Positions 24,257 through 31,326 of a DNA stretch of 32,015 nucleotides are shown piece after piece. A model generated the notes under the pieces. It saw only the letters and a list, made by a program, of their open reading frames with translations, was not told the DNA's origin and ran no database searches. This DNA is from Bacteroidota bacterium (lineage in GTDB: Bacteria; Bacteroidota; Bacteroidia; Cytophagales; Cyclobacteriaceae). The position numbers and the translations under genes are program-made. Numbering within the stretch: the first letter of the stretch is position 1; each line of letters starts with the position of its first letter. Location of the stretch: the NCBI GenBank assembly GCA_022567155.1, contig JADFHN010000046.1:1-32015 (forward strand), given 5' to 3'.

Positions 24257-26173
24257 ATGAGCAAAATAACAAGAAGAGATTTTATCAATGGAACTTTAAT
24301 GGCAGCTGGAGCTTCCATGCTTCCATTTGGATGTAGTAGTGAAGCTGTTTTGGACAAACTCGATCCATTGTATTATCCACCAGCGCTTACCGGACTTAGG
24401 GGAAGTCACATGGGATCATACACCAACGCACATGCCAGAGCTTGGACTGGTAAATCTGACTGGGGACCAACCACCGAATTGAAAGAAGCGTACGATCTGA
24501 TTGTTGTAGGAGGAGGAATCAGCGGACTGTCGGCTGCATTTTTCTATCAGCAAGAGTACGGAAGAGATAAGAAGGTGCTAATACTGGATAATCATGATGA
24601 TTTTGGCGGTCATGCTAAAAGGAATGAACACACGGTTGGTGATGACACAAGATTGATTTTTGGCGGATCACAGAGTCTGCAAAGTCCGCATACATTTAGT
24701 GAAACCTCACTAAAACTGCTAAAAGAATTAGGCGTAGACCTGGATCGATTTAAAACGGCCTATGACTTTGACTTCTTTAAAAGGAACAATTTAGGGGCAG
24801 TTACTTATTTCAACAAAAAAATATTTGGCGAGGACAAAGTGGTAAAGCATCCCTATTGTGATTATCCATGGTATGTGCAAGGGCTTCAGCGTCCAAAGCT
24901 ATCACACGAAGAGGCAGTAAAACAAGCACCTTTGAGTGAGAAAGGCAAAGAACAATTGCTTAGGGTATTAAAGGGGGGTCTGCACGTACTAAAGTTGCCC
25001 AAAGAGGAATTGAACAAATATATTTCAACTCATTCCTACTTCCATTATCTTAAAACCACTTTGGGTGTTGATGATCCTGGGGTATTGGAAATGGCCAGAA
25101 ATTCTAGCGTCGACTTTTCAGGGGCAGGAGCAGACGTACTGACCATAGGAGAAGCCTTGGAATGTGGAGTACTAGGATTTGATCCTTTAACATTGAAAGA
25201 TCTAATTGGCGAAAAGGAATATGAAAAAAATTTAAAGGAGCATGGATATATTTTGGACGAAGGGGACCAATACATTCATCATTTTCCCGATGGCAATGCC
25301 ACAATTGCACGCTTGTTAGTGAAAAAGATGATTCCTGAGGTAGGAGAGGGAGATAACGCTGAAGATATTATATTATCTAAATTCAATTATTCCCGGTTAG
25401 ACAAAACCAGCAATATTGTTCGTATTAGATTAAACAGTACGGTTGTTAATGTTGTACATGGTGGCGATCCCAATAGTTCGAGTGATGTTTTCGTAAACTA
25501 TATCAATGACAACAAGTCGTATCAGGTAAAAGGCAAAGGCGTGGTGATGGCCTGTTACAACATGATTATTCCTCATATAGTTTCGGATCTTCCAAACGAA
25601 CAAGCAGCGGCATTGAGACGTCAAACGAAGATTCCATTGCAATACACTACAGTGGGGTTGAAGAACTGGAGGGCAATGAAAGAGATGGAAATGGGGATGG
25701 CCATGTCGCCAGGAAATATGCACCAAGTGGTGATGATGGACTTTCCGGTTAGTATGGGTGGTTATCATTTTACCAAGTCCCCCGACGATCCTTGTGCCAT
25801 TCAGATGATAGGTTGTCTGTTTGGACGAACCGTTGGTGCGCCACCAATTGAACAATTTCGTGAAGCAAGATACAAGATGTTAGGGCTGCAATTTAAAGAT
25901 TACGAAAAGGAAATTAGAGAGCATTTAAGTGGTATGCTACCGAAGGGATTATTTGAATTCGACAGGGATGTTGAGAGTATTACCGTAAATCGTTGGGCCC
26001 ATGGTTACGCTTATGGCGGCTCAGCACTTTATGACTCCGACATGCCCGAAATGGCAAGAAAAGGACGACAACCCTTTGGCCGAATTACCATTGCCAATAT
26101 CGACTCCGCCCTTAGTTCTTATTTACAAGTTGCAGTAGATCAGGCATGGAGAGCAGTGAAGGAATTGGGATAA
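24257..26173 (+). CDS. Tat-exported FAD oxidoreductase, spermidine dehydrogenase-like
   Basis: Flavoprotein of 638 residues. MSKITRRDFINGTLMAAGASMLPFGC combines a Tat motif (TRRDF) with a lipobox at Cys26, so it is likely exported folded and lipid-anchored. The FAD Rossmann motif VVGGGISGLSAAFF is at 83-96. The segment YYPPALTGLRGSHMGSY before it, and the overall length, match the group containing the spermidine dehydrogenase SpdH of Pseudomonas aeruginosa. Polyamine oxidation in the periplasm is therefore the leading guess, not proven. It sits alone in cassette 2; the gene starts 112 bases after the boundary. Confidence 0.75.
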   Translation: MSKITRRDFINGTLMAAGASMLPFGCSSEAVLDKLDPLYYPPALTGLRGSHMGSYTNAHARAWTGKSDWGPTTELKEAYDLIVVGGGISGLSAAFFYQQEYGRDKKVLILDNHDDFGGHAKRNEHTVGDDTRLIFGGSQSLQSPHTFSETSLKLLKELGVDLDRFKTAYDFDFFKRNNLGAVTYFNKKIFGEDKVVKHPYCDYPWYVQGLQRPKLSHEEAVKQAPLSEKGKEQLLRVLKGGLHVLKLPKEELNKYISTHSYFHYLKTTLGVDDPGVLEMARNSSVDFSGAGADVLTIGEALECGVLGFDPLTLKDLIGEKEYEKNLKEHGYILDEGDQYIHHFPDGNATIARLLVKKMIPEVGEGDNAEDIILSKFNYSRLDKTSNIVRIRLNSTVVNVVHGGDPNSSSDVFVNYINDNKSYQVKGKGVVMACYNMIIPHIVSDLPNEQAAALRRQTKIPLQYTTVGLKNWRAMKEMEMGMAMSPGNMHQVVMMDFPVSMGGYHFTKSPDDPCAIQMIGCLFGRTVGAPPIEQFREARYKMLGLQFKDYEKEIREHLSGMLPKGLFEFDRDVESITVNRWAHGYAYGGSALYDSDMPEMARKGRQPFGRITIANIDSALSSYLQVAVDQAWRAVKELG

Positions 26174-26237
26174 ATGATTAAGCTGCTGGAAATTCGGGTA
26201 TGGAAGTAGTGCTAAGGTTGTGGGTTGTTCATTTTAT

Positions 26238-26260
26238 GAAGCCTTTTTGCTTCGTTTTTT
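26238..26260 (+). terminator. Rho-independent terminator of the flavoprotein gene
   Basis: GAAGC-CTTTTT-GCTTC followed by GTTTTTT, 64 bases after the stop. A perfect 5-bp stem with a T-run. Cassette 2 thus carries its own transcript end before its attC-like site. Confidence 0.65.
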
Positions 26261-26322
26261 GTCAAAAAATAAGAGCCCCTCGGGATTAAAAGTCTATAGT
26301 TGTGCATAGGAATAAATAAACA

Positions 26323-26447
26323 AAATCACAACAATAGATATAGCTTATGCCTCTTGGTGCTGTTTGAAACGATAAAGCAAATGAGGTTTATTTAACTAAT
26401 TTTATAGACTCTGAGAGGCACAAAGCCATATCAGAACCGTTGGGCAC
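26323..26447 (+). other. attC-like site between cassettes 2 and 3
   Basis: Left arm AAATCACAAC, then GATATAGCTT-ATGCCTCT (to 26,354); right arm AGAGGCACAAAGCCATATC (26,414-26,432) followed by AGAACCG|TTGGGCAC. GATATnGCTT and TGCCTCT pair across a loop of about 55 bases, with single unpaired bases between. GTTGGGC is a perfect classical GTTRRRY core site. Confidence 0.65.
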
Positions 26448-26485
26448 AAGGCTGAATAATAATGGATCATCAATAACAAAATTGC

Positions 26486-26493
26486 TATATTTG
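26486..26493 (+). promoter_or_regulatory. TAnnTTTG box directly before mntA
   Basis: TATATTTG is an exact Bacteroidota -7 box only 5 bases before the ATG, so the mRNA would be nearly leaderless. No good -33 TTG was seen at the expected distance. It would make the toxin-antitoxin cassette self-expressed. Confidence 0.4.
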
Positions 26494-26498
26494 TAACT

Positions 26499-26801
26499 AT
26501 GAGGGATATAACAAGCAATATTGACCAAATCAAGAAACTCTGCAATTTGTACAACGTCAGGTCTCTTTTTGCTTTTGGTTCTATTACAACAAATAAAGAT
26601 CAAACAAACAGCGATATAGATTTAGTTGTGGATATTGACTCTAGTAACCCCATCACTTATTCTAACAACTACTTCAGCTTAAAATTTCAACTAGAACAAT
26701 TACTCAACCGCAAAATTGACTTACTAGAACAAAAAGCAATTAAAAATCCCTATCTGAAAAAGCAAATAGACCAAACCAAAGTCCTTGTATATGGAAGATG
26801 A
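26499..26801 (+). CDS. mntA: MntA-type nucleotidyltransferase antitoxin
   Basis: Minimal nucleotidyltransferase of 100 residues. The signature is GS at 27-28 followed by SDIDLVV (Asp39 and Asp41, metal-binding). MntA antitoxins AMPylate a tyrosine of the partner HepT RNase and so neutralise it. Its 3' end overlaps the hepT start by 11 bases, the usual coupling of the pair. Confidence 0.88.
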   Translation: MRDITSNIDQIKKLCNLYNVRSLFAFGSITTNKDQTNSDIDLVVDIDSSNPITYSNNYFSLKFQLEQLLNRKIDLLEQKAIKNPYLKKQIDQTKVLVYGR

Positions 26802-27126
26802 AATTAAGACATGGCTTTCAGATATTAAGCAAGCGATTGTTGAAATAAACTCTTTCCTCCCTGTTAAAAGAAATTATCTTTCCTTCCAAAAGGACCTTAA
26901 AACCAAACGAGCAATTGAGCGAAACATCGAAATAATTGGAGAAGCTGTTAATCGGATCATCAAAAAGGAGCCTGGGTTCGAGATTACTAATGCAAGAAGA
27001 ATTATTGACACCAGAAACAGAATAATTCACGGATATAATAGTGTTTCTGATGACATAATCTGGTCGATAGTAGTGATAGAGTTGCCAGGACTTGAAAATG
27101 AAATTGACAATTTGCTTAGGGATTAA
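26791..27126 (+). CDS. hepT: HepT-type toxin (HEPN ribonuclease, DUF86)
   Basis: HEPN-domain RNase of 111 residues, all helical. The catalytic Rx4HxY motif is complete: R75-NRII-H80-G-Y82. Y82 is the residue expected to be AMPylated by MntA. The start is taken as ATG 26,791 (MEDEIKTWLSDIK); TTG 26,785 would add only two residues. The mntA reading frame ends at 26,801, so translation is coupled. The intact motif suggests a working toxin. The stop is 11 bases before the attC-like site. Confidence 0.9.
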   Translation: MEDEIKTWLSDIKQAIVEINSFLPVKRNYLSFQKDLKTKRAIERNIEIIGEAVNRIIKKEPGFEITNARRIIDTRNRIIHGYNSVSDDIIWSIVVIELPGLENEIDNLLRD

Positions 27127-27136
27127 TAAATGCTCA

Positions 27137-27272
27137 GTGCCCAACATGCGGTCATAAATAATTTGGCAGTCAGTGGTTTGCGCAGTTCAGTACTTATATA
27201 CATGTTTACTGTAAACTGATAATGATGAGCTATGAAATGCCAAAATATTCATACCGACATCCGTTGTAAGCC
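27137..27272 (+). other. attC-like site between cassettes 3 and 4
   Basis: GTGCCCAAC, ATG, CGGTCATAAATAATTTGGCA (27,149-27,168) pairs with TGCCAAAATATTCATACCG (27,238-27,256), ACATCCG|TTGTAAGCC. The long stem has one extrahelical C and few mismatches. The loop 27,169-27,237 itself contains the palindrome GTTTAC-T-GTAAAC. At about 136 bases it is the largest complete site. Confidence 0.75.
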
Positions 27273-28483
27273 AGACGTCAATTAAGCGGAGATAAATCAA
27301 CAAAGAGGATTGTAATATGTTAAATCGAAAAAAATTTTTACAAAACATTATTTCGGTAGCAGCAGGATCAGTATTGCTTGGATTTAAGGGTTTTGAAAAG
27401 ATAGTACAGCCAGCCGCTTCAAATTTTGTAATTCAGAATTCCATTTCATTTGACTTGCATTGTCATCCCGGTCGTTTTCAGGCTAAAGGGATGGACGATT
27501 ATCCTGGTGATGAAAGCGTGATCAAAACAGTTAATGAGATGAACCAGGTTTACCTTTCCGGCGCCTTCTTTTCGCTTGTCGTGGACAGGATCGTCACTAA
27601 TAGAAGCCCAAACGGAACAAGATCCGGAAGAGCATTTAATCCCGGGGAAGCCTGGATGGAATATAAGCGACAGCTAGGGAATCTGAAAGAGCTATTTAAA
27701 TTGATTAATGTCAGGCACGTCACTCAATTAAGTGACCTGACAAATGGTCAAAAATCAGATAAGATCGCCGCATTTATTGCTTGTGAAGGAGGCGACTTTC
27801 TGGAAGGAAAACTGACCCGTATTGAACAAATTTATCAAGATGGAGTGCGATCCCTTCAACTCATTCATTATAATCTGAATGAACTAGGTGATTTGCAGAC
27901 TGAAGACCCCGTTCATAATGGACTTTCAAAATTTGGCAAAGAAGTGGTTCGCAAATTGAATAGACAAGGAATGGTCATAGACGTGGCCCATGCATCCTAT
28001 AAAACAGTTCAAGATGTGGTTGATATTACCAGTGCTCCAATTTTCCTTTCTCATAGTATATTAAAAATGGATCCCAACAGGCCTATCGCTGTGCGGGCAA
28101 TCACCGAAGATCACGCAAAAGTGGTTGCTCAAACGGGGGGAGTTATTGGGGCATGGCCATCAGGGTTCAACAAAAGTTTTGATGAATACGTGGATAATAC
28201 GTTGAGGCTTGTAGATGTAGTTGGCATTGATCATGTTGCCCTTGGATCAGACATGGACGCCAATTATAAACCGGTTTTAGATAGCTACTTGCAGCTTCCG
28301 CAATGGATTGAGGCGCTAAGGGCTAAAGGTCTTTCAGAGGATGAAGTTCAAAAGCTAGCCGGTGGAAATGCTGTGCGAGTTCTTAGTGAAGTCCTTAATT
28401 AATTGCAAAATGAAGGTGTCAGGCTTACAACATCAAGCAAGCGTAATGCCTTTACTTTCTCTTTCTGACTTCAAAGGAATCCG
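27264..28483 (+). mobile_element. Integron-like cassette 4 (membrane dipeptidase, 1220 bp)
   Basis: The 5' end GTTGTAAGCC (27,263-27,272) is the exact complement of GGCTTACAAC (28,422-28,431); extended to 15 bases, 13 or 14 pair. The gene starts 54 bases in and ends 20 bases before the partner. The right limit at G28,483 (ATCCG|TTATT) rests on the CCG|TT pattern and a weak AAAGG/CCTTT stem only. Confidence 0.65.
27317..28402 (+). CDS. Membrane dipeptidase (peptidase M19)
   Basis: Zinc dipeptidase of the renal-dipeptidase family, 361 residues. The zinc-binding HxH is His48 and His50 in FDLHCHPG; further ligands are the Glu in IACEGGDFLEG and histidines in VIDVAHAS and FLSHS; ALGSDMDA is the C-terminal landmark. 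The N-terminus MLNRKKFLQNIISVAAGSVLLGF is a signal or Tat-like export sequence with a weak basic region. Acts on dipeptides, D-residues included in some members. Lies alone in cassette 4. Confidence 0.9.
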   Translation: MLNRKKFLQNIISVAAGSVLLGFKGFEKIVQPAASNFVIQNSISFDLHCHPGRFQAKGMDDYPGDESVIKTVNEMNQVYLSGAFFSLVVDRIVTNRSPNGTRSGRAFNPGEAWMEYKRQLGNLKELFKLINVRHVTQLSDLTNGQKSDKIAAFIACEGGDFLEGKLTRIEQIYQDGVRSLQLIHYNLNELGDLQTEDPVHNGLSKFGKEVVRKLNRQGMVIDVAHASYKTVQDVVDITSAPIFLSHSILKMDPNRPIAVRAITEDHAKVVAQTGGVIGAWPSGFNKSFDEYVDNTLRLVDVVGIDHVALGSDMDANYKPVLDSYLQLPQWIEALRAKGLSEDEVQKLAGGNAVRVLSEVLN

Positions 28484-28490
28484 TTATTTT
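28417..28490 (+). other. Degenerate attC-like site ending cassette 4
   Basis: GTCAGGCTTACAAC (28,418-28,431) is the partner of the cassette 5' end. GCCTTT (28,448-28,453) can pair with AAAGG (28,473-28,477). The left arm has about 13 extra bases compared with the right, so the fold is incomplete. It may be the decayed last site of the array. Confidence 0.45.
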
Positions 28491-28509
28491 TTATTTCATA
28501 AGGAATTGA

Positions 28510-28623
28510 ACAGGCACAACCAAAGTATTTTCGTACGACTCTAATGCAGATGTTTCAAGAGAAATTAAAAAAACAATTAGAGAATTTGCCGAACGTAAAA
28601 ATGTCAGGGTTATCGGAGGATAA
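28510..28623 (+). pseudogene. Possible C-terminal gene fragment
   Basis: After a stop at 28,507 an open stretch of 37 codons reads TTKVFSYDSNADVSREI then KKTIREFAERKNVRVIGG and a stop. The charged amphipathic character looks like a real protein end with no start codon. It lies just past the last attC-like site and may be a leftover of a truncated cassette. Not assigned to a family. Confidence 0.3.
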
Positions 28624-28760
28624 AGTGGCTTACAAACGCTAAACTTATAGGTTAACTGTAGTATTTGTAAATCAATGTAGATGCCTGATACGTTTAATGA
28701 TCCCCCACAATAAAGTAGCGGCATATTTATTCGCCGAATGGTACCTATTTATATTCGTCT
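28624..28760. other. Intergenic, nothing recognised
   Basis: No gene or clear repeat was seen between the fragment and the end of the glycerate kinase gene. Confidence 0.4.
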
Positions 28761-29912
28761 TCACACCCTCAGATTCGGAAGATTTCCCTCCTGAATCAGC
28801 TTCATGATGTATCTTCCGGTTTCTTCGAGCAGTTCCCCGGCTTTGGCTATAGATTCTTCCTTACTTACCGGTTTTCGGCTGATAGGCAAAATCAGATCGA
28901 ACGAATTTTTTAACGTATCAAGCGATGAATTATCGATCGTACCGCCAATTGCAATAAGAAACTTGTCATATTTTCTTGCCAGTTGCGCCACCCCGTATGG
29001 CGCTTTACCCAGAAGAGTCTGTGAATCGAGTTTTCCTTCACCTGTAATTACGATATCTGCGTCCTTTACTTTTGATTCCAGGCCGGTAAAATCGCTCACC
29101 AACTTAAATCCAGGGACAATTTCAGCATAAAGAAAAGCAACCAGCGCAGCCCCGAGTCCTCCGGCGGCGCCTGATCCCGGAATGCTGTTTACATCCATAC
29201 CTCTTGCGTTTTGGATTATTTTTGCATACCTGCGCATATTGTTGTCCATTATTTCCAGGTCTTTCTGACGGGCGCCTTTTTGTTGGCCATACGTATAGGT
29301 AGCCCCCTTCGGACCGGTAAGGATATTTTGCACATCGGTGGCGGCAACAAATTTTGTATGTGCCAGCCGTGGGTCTGCATTTTGATCATGAATTGTAGTC
29401 AACGCCCTCAATCCGGCATTTCCGTAAGGAATTGTTCTGCCTTTCGAATCCAGAAGTTCAAATCCCAATGCCCGGAGCATCCCTGTACCTCCGTCGTTGG
29501 TAGCGCTTCCGCCCAGACCAATGATAATGGTATCAGTACTTGTGTTGAGAGCATGTGTTATCAACTCACCTACACCATACGTGGTGGTATGGAAGGGATT
29601 TCTTTTATCAGGTGAAACCAGCGGAAGCCCGGAAGCTTCCGCCATCTCAATGATCGCAGTTGTGCCTTTGGTTCCCCATGCAGCCTTCACCGGCGCTCCA
29701 AGCGGACCCGTAACCTGGCTGGTATGTATTACTCCCTGGTCTGCAATGAGTAAATCGAGGATACCTTCTCCGCCATCGGAAACGGGGTTTATAACTACTT
29801 CGGCTCCTGCATCTTTTGACAGAATGCCGTGTTGGAGATAGCGGCACACTTCGGAAGCTGTGAGTGATTCTTTAAAGCTATCGGATGCAATAAGAAACTT
29901 CAATGTTGACAA
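28761..29912 (-). CDS. Glycerate kinase (GarK/GlxK family)
   Basis: Class of glycerate kinases forming 2-phosphoglycerate, 383 residues, usual length. FLIASDSFKESLTASEV opens the protein; then VSDGGEGILDLL, IIGLGGSATNDGGTGMLRALG, GSGAAGGLGAAL and VITGEGKLDSQTLLGKAPYGVA, all hallmarks of the family. It feeds glycerate from glyoxylate or glycolate into glycolysis. It stands alone on the minus strand to the right of the cassette array, so it is probably the first host gene after it. Confidence 0.93.
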   Translation of the reverse strand: MSTLKFLIASDSFKESLTASEVCRYLQHGILSKDAGAEVVINPVSDGGEGILDLLIADQGVIHTSQVTGPLGAPVKAAWGTKGTTAIIEMAEASGLPLVSPDKRNPFHTTTYGVGELITHALNTSTDTIIIGLGGSATNDGGTGMLRALGFELLDSKGRTIPYGNAGLRALTTIHDQNADPRLAHTKFVAATDVQNILTGPKGATYTYGQQKGARQKDLEIMDNNMRRYAKIIQNARGMDVNSIPGSGAAGGLGAALVAFLYAEIVPGFKLVSDFTGLESKVKDADIVITGEGKLDSQTLLGKAPYGVAQLARKYDKFLIAIGGTIDNSSLDTLKNSFDLILPISRKPVSKEESIAKAGELLEETGRYIMKLIQEGNLPNLRV

Positions 29913-30530
29913 TTAATTATCGATGTTTTGAATTTAGCAAAATAACCCGAAAATACAAGACCGGATGTCAATAAGAAGTGCTCAGTGGATTGTATTCAAC
30001 GTAATTGGGTGCTGCAACGCACAAAACAGAATACCCGAAAAACCACCGTCATCCGATTTACCTGCCCGGCATGGTTTATCCATCGGCCGCCATAGGCTTG
30101 CCGACGGCGCTGCCTGGCGGGTTCGGGTAATCTCCCGACACAGAACCGTCATTACCCTGCGAAGTCAGGGTAATCTCCCGAATCATTCACTAATTTACTT
30201 TTATACAAGTGCAGTACTTTAATCAGGAGATTACCCGACATCGCTCCGCGATTCGGATAATGACGACTTTTTCAGGAGATGGAACATCGCTCCGAAATTC
30301 CCCGCCACGGCGAAACCGCTTCCCCCACCTGTCATTCCGCCAGGAAGCCCCTCATGCAATGGATTATTTAATTATTTTAAGTATTTTCTCCGTATGGGAC
30401 TGATTTTCAACTACAAATAATGTGATTATTCTTACATGACAAAAGTCATTGTTTTTATCTGGTTATTTGTCTACCTTAACATTCTGTATAACGTTCAATT
30501 TATTATAAAAATTATTCTAATCCGGGAATC
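29913..30530. other. Intergenic stretch with REP-like repeats
   Basis: More than 600 bases without a convincing gene; the ORFs through it (29,965-30,222 and 30,209-30,403) have repeat-driven compositions. It holds the GGGTAATCTCCCG repeat family listed separately, and GC-rich inverted segments near 30,085-30,120. Confidence 0.55.
30124..30237. repeat. GGGTAATCTCCCG REP-like cluster
   Basis: Two direct copies (30,125-30,137 and 30,168-30,180) and one inverted (GGAGATTACCCG, 30,226-30,237). A perfect stem ATTACCCTG-CGAAGT-CAGGGTAAT lies at 30,151-30,174. The following ATCGCTCCGCGATTCGG resembles the tail often attached to such units. Likely REP/BIME-type elements. Confidence 0.7.
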
Positions 30531-30593
30531 ATGACAAGACCATTACTTTTTCCCAGGGTTTCTGATCAGGCGACTGGTTTCACGGGGTTCATC

Positions 30594-31325
30594 ATGAATG
30601 TCATTACGACAAGTATGCTCCTTTTAACCTCCACGTACTTTGCTTATAGCCAGGAAGTAATAATCACCGATATCAGGCGTGTAGCGGACAAAATTGAGGT
30701 GCACTACGATATCATTGACGAAAAACCGGAGCATAGCTATAGCATGCAGCTGTATTCTTCACAGGATAACTTCGTCCGGCCCCTGGAAAATGTGGAAGGG
30801 GATGTGGGCATCGACATTCCCGTAGGCGGCAACAAGAAAATTATATGGAACGCGATGGAGGAGTTAGGTGCAGATTTTGACGGTAAGCTGGCCCTGGAGT
30901 TGAAGGGCAGTCTTTACGTTCCTTTCATAACCGTGGAGGGCCTGGAGGAAGGAATGATATTTAAACGCGGGAAACCCCACGACCTGACCTGGACCGGAGG
31001 GCGCGGGGACAACATTCTGAACATTGAATTGTACCAGGGTGATAACCTTGTTAAGACTTTCGAGGAACGCCCGAATGTAGGAAATACGACATTTATTATC
31101 CCCACGGATGTAAAACCCGGAAAAAACTACCGCTTCATGATCAGTGATACCCGAAACCGTGATGAGGCGGTATATACCTCAATTTTTGTAATAAAAAGAA
31201 AAGTACCCCTTGGGCTCAAAATTGGACTGGGTTTTCTTGTGGGAGGTGTTGTAGGATACCTTGTGGGTACGGGCTCCACTGAGAGTGAACCTAAAATTGG
31301 GCCCCCACCCCTGCCACCACGATAG
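30594..31325 (+). CDS. Secreted protein with Kre9/KNH-like domain and C-terminal membrane anchor
   Basis: From ATG 30,594 the protein has 243 residues (264 from 30,531). The N-terminus NVITTSMLLLTSTYFAYSQ is a signal peptide ending near AYSQ. The middle contains a Ser-Thr-rich/Kre9_KNH-like beta domain (FKRGKPHDLTWTGG, then VGNTTFIIPTDVKPGKNYRFMISD). The tail has a glycine-rich helix LGLKIGLGFLVGGVVGYLVG and a proline-rich end PKIGPPPLPPR. Probably periplasmic or surface-exposed, function unknown. ATG 30,594 is preferred because the signal then starts at the terminus; 30,531 remains possible. The next gene starts 1 base after the stop. Confidence 0.7.
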   Translation: MNVITTSMLLLTSTYFAYSQEVIITDIRRVADKIEVHYDIIDEKPEHSYSMQLYSSQDNFVRPLENVEGDVGIDIPVGGNKKIIWNAMEELGADFDGKLALELKGSLYVPFITVEGLEEGMIFKRGKPHDLTWTGGRGDNILNIELYQGDNLVKTFEERPNVGNTTFIIPTDVKPGKNYRFMISDTRNRDEAVYTSIFVIKRKVPLGLKIGLGFLVGGVVGYLVGTGSTESEPKIGPPPLPPR

Positions 31326-31326
31326 T

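Larger units (their letters stand above)
24146..26439 (+). mobile_element. Integron-like cassette 2 (flavoprotein, 2294 bp)
   Basis: The 5' end GTTATGATTT (24,145-24,154) and 3' AAATCACAAC (26,323-26,332) are complementary at 9 of 10 positions. One gene, the spermidine-dehydrogenase-like oxidoreductase, with its own terminator. Boundaries share the CCG|TT pattern with the other cassettes. Confidence 0.7.
26440..27263 (+). mobile_element. Integron-like cassette 3 (MntA-HepT, 824 bp)
   Basis: The 5' end GTTGGGCAC (26,439-26,447) is the exact complement of GTGCCCAAC (27,137-27,145), 11 bases after the hepT stop. GCCCAAC/GTTGGGC match the classical integron core consensus. A toxin-antitoxin cargo is typical of cassette arrays, where such modules stabilise the array. 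Confidence 0.75.

Noticed and set aside
29940-29947. AAAATAAC as a partner for GTTATTTT at 28,483, which would extend the array over the glycerate kinase
   Set aside because: An 8-base AT-rich match, with no foldable arms beside it; likely chance.
29965-30403. Two ORFs across the REP-like region
   Set aside because: The composition follows the repeats, with no domain, signal or ribosome-site support.
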